Assembly (NCBI GenBank): GCA_020912385.1
Contig: CP087215.1
Span: 434,001-498,000 of the forward strand
Length of the DNA stretch: 64,000 nt
From: Neofusicoccum parvum
Taxonomy: Eukaryota > Ascomycota > Dothideomycetes > Botryosphaeriales > Botryosphaeriaceae
Direction: 5' to 3'
Below, in pieces: positions 61,881 to 64,000 of the stretch; positions within the stretch are counted from its first letter, which is position 1, and each line of letters opens with the position of its first letter. Below the pieces are notes generated by a model. That model searched no databases and was not told the DNA's origin. It saw nothing but the letters and a program-made list of their open reading frames with translations. Made by a program: the position numbers and the translations under genes.

Positions 61881-64000
61881 TTTCGGGCAAGGTCAAAGCA
61901 AACAAGACGGAACAAAAAGAGTGTATGTTGAAAGACGGTTTCGAAAGAGCGGGATGTGAATGGACAAGCAAAAGGAGAGGACAGGACTCATGATATAACG
62001 AAGTGAAATAAGGGTGATATAAAAGGAGGGAGAACAAACTTCAAGGAAGCTTCGGAGTGCGCCAGGTAAGCAGGCACTTTCAATAACGTTCAGGGTCGGT
62101 ATGCATACACTAGCGAAGTTGAGTCTAATGGGACGGGTACGAAGTGGACGGGCATTTTTACGTCAAGGGCCCGACATGAAAGCGCGAGCAGAGCAGGGGT
62201 GGCAAGAAATGACAGATTGTCCATGTAGTCCGAGATGCCGGATCGCAATGGAGTGTCCGGCTTGCGATTGACTTGCACCCCAGAGATGAGTCTGTCGTGT
62301 TTCATTGACGTGGTATGAGAAGAGCGTGAACACATGGTCTGGAAGAAGTGTGATAGATGGCTAAACAGTAGTCAGAGCTTGTGGTGCTTGGCCTCAGATG
62401 TGGCCATGACTCGGTGTTGAAATGACGGCACCATGTACCCGCCGCCTTGGCTCAGGTGTATATCAGGCTCAATCATGCAGGAACCAGATCCCAAAAGGGT
62501 GTTCAGGCGTGCCCGAAGTTAACCTAATCGAGTGGAGGCGTCTTTTTGTTTCTACTCATCTGAGTGACAGGTATGAAACAACCGCGTGAGGGGTCATGTG
62601 GCGGGTGGCTGACGCAAGGTTGAGCTACTTCGCCACAGTAATCTCGACGTTATTTGCTGGTGCTATCAGGACTGAGTGCCCTTGTTGAGGCTCAATTTCT
62701 CCGCGGTCGGTATGTGCGCCGTTTTGTCCCTTCACAACTGAGGATTTCTCCAGCACTGCACGAGGCGGCGTAGGAAGTTGAAGCAATGATCTGCATGCAA
62801 AAAAAAAAAAAACATCACAATCAATGCACCAAAGCCATCAAGTACACTTGCACTCCCAGCTAAACCAAGAGCTCGTGTCACACTGTTGGACGATGAAAAG
62901 AACGTGGCTGGAACTGCATTGAACCTTGGCTGAAGTGTGCTGAACGGTGGGACGGTGTGAAAAGCGAGGGTGCAGGGTTGAGGTCAAGATGCGCCGCATA
63001 CCATGCTGGCTTGGGTCTGTTGTCGACGATGGCCAAAGTCGGTGGAGGCACGCGAGAAGACTCGCTGAAGCGGAATCCTCCCACTCTTCGGGTGGTTGAA
63101 GGGTGAGCAAGGCGTGGCTGCACGTCTTTACCACTGATTCACTGGCGCACCGGGGTTTATTGGTGCTCTGCTCGCGTGCGCTGTGAGTTGTTCCTGGCCA
63201 ACTGCAGGTTGTCGTCAGTCAGATGAGTATCCGTTGCTACGCTCGCTTCTCCCGCCATCAGTAATCTGTTCAGGCTTCAATCATTCGCGTCCAAATGGAT
63301 AGCGGCGGAAGACCTCGCATGGATCCGAAAGTGGCATGGGGACAGGTGCTGGTGTCCAGTGCCATCTCGACAGATACCGTAGACGGCGACACGGGGAGTA
63401 GAGGCCTTGATGCGTGCAAACGGTGCAGTGCACAACAACCCCACCCGGACGAATGCTCCCAGAGCAGTGGTGTAGGCGGACGGCTTGACTCGGGAGCACT
63501 GCGGGTCGCCGGTGTCCTCACGCGAGTCCGTCTTCGCGTGCTCGAGCGCTCGGCTCAGCTGGGTGGATCTGGGAGTATATGGGCACCGGCAAAGTCGGAG
63601 CGGCGCAGCCGTGTCATGATGAGACACTTTACGCGCTAAGCGCAGTGCTGGAGGAGTGGAGGCTTTATCTTGGGTCCGCGAGTCCGCCCGAGGTCCAAAG
63701 TAGGGCCGTGTGCGGGTCGGACGTCACGATAGAGCGCGGCAGTGGTGGGCGGCCTTAGATAGCCGGGATGAGGCTTTTAATGGGCGCTGGCACGTGAAGC
63801 CAGAGGAGGTGACGCGGTGGGCTTGCTGAGGCGCGGTGCCCAATGACGGGACCAGGCGCCAGCGTGCTATCGCGCGGTGGCGGAGCGCGAGGGCCGTGCA
63901 GGAGCATCGTGAGGCTGCGGCGGCCCGGCGGCCTTCTGGTGTTGCGGCAGCGCGTCCGGGGCGCTGCAAGAGGCGCGCGGCGGCAGAACCAGCGCGGCGG
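61881..64000. other. Right flank, no gene seen
   Basis: The first part is the promoter of the secreted oxidoreductase gene (minus strand, so upstream is to the right). Frames of 60-120 codons on both strands (for example 63277-63639, both orientations at once) show no domain or start context. A 13-nt A tract sits at 62799-62811. If a gene lies here it may begin outside the window. Confidence 0.45.

Overview
The window reads as nuclear DNA of a filamentous ascomycete (Pezizomycotina; a dothideomycete is my guess, not proven). Evidence: intron-poor genes with short introns (mostly 45-80 nt, GT..AG, CTRAY branch points such as CTAAC, CTGAC and CTGAT), compact GC-rich coding sequence, fungus-specific families (fungal rhodopsin-like 7TM protein, C2H2 plus fungal_trans factor, NACHT-ankyrin NLR-like remnant, Fot1/pogo transposon) and typical fungal housekeeping genes. 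I find 20 protein-coding genes with reasonable support, one doubtful short one, one decayed gene and one DNA transposon. Exon boundaries were set by eye from frame continuity, splice signals and conserved protein motifs.

Layout. 0.6-4.6 kb: BTB protein, GH47 alpha-mannosidase (-), small membrane protein (+). 5.5-11.8 kb: mitochondrial CDP-DAG synthase TAM41 (-), BIR-domain BIR1/survivin (+), histidinol-phosphate aminotransferase (+). After a 3.4 kb non-coding stretch, 15.2-20.7 kb: fungal rhodopsin-like 7TM protein with a repeated cytoplasmic tail motif (+) and a KDM8/JMJD5-like JmjC protein (+). 20.9-24.5 kb: the accessory part, a minus-strand NACHT-ankyrin (STAND/NLR-like) pseudogene that lost its NTPase core and is split by a complete 1,856-bp pogo/Fot1 element. 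25.4-31.5 kb: four-TM membrane protein (-), doubtful small ORF (+), phenol 2-monooxygenase-type flavoprotein (-). 32.3-37.6 kb: AN1/UBL protein CUZ1 (-), EMC4 (-), beta-adaptin (+). 38.5-52.1 kb: coiled-coil protein (-), a 4.5 kb gene-free interval, a CAX-type cation exchanger with altered signature motifs (-), and a large C2H2/fungal_trans transcription factor (-). 54.0-61.9 kb: F-box protein (+), CobW/ZNG1 GTPase (-), Mpv17/PMP22 protein (+), secreted FAD oxidoreductase (-). The last 2.1 kb shows no supported gene.

How the genes relate. No biosynthetic cluster is apparent: most genes are unlinked housekeeping functions (vesicle traffic, ER membrane insertion, mitochondrial lipid synthesis, proteotoxic stress, chromosome segregation, metal handling). 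Four head-to-head pairs share 438-477 bp intergenic spacers and probably bidirectional promoters. The most unusual items are the NLR pseudogene/transposon composite, the four-copy tail motif of the rhodopsin-like protein, the non-canonical alpha-repeats of the exchanger, and a predicted GC-AG intron next to a 12-nt exon in the CobW gene.
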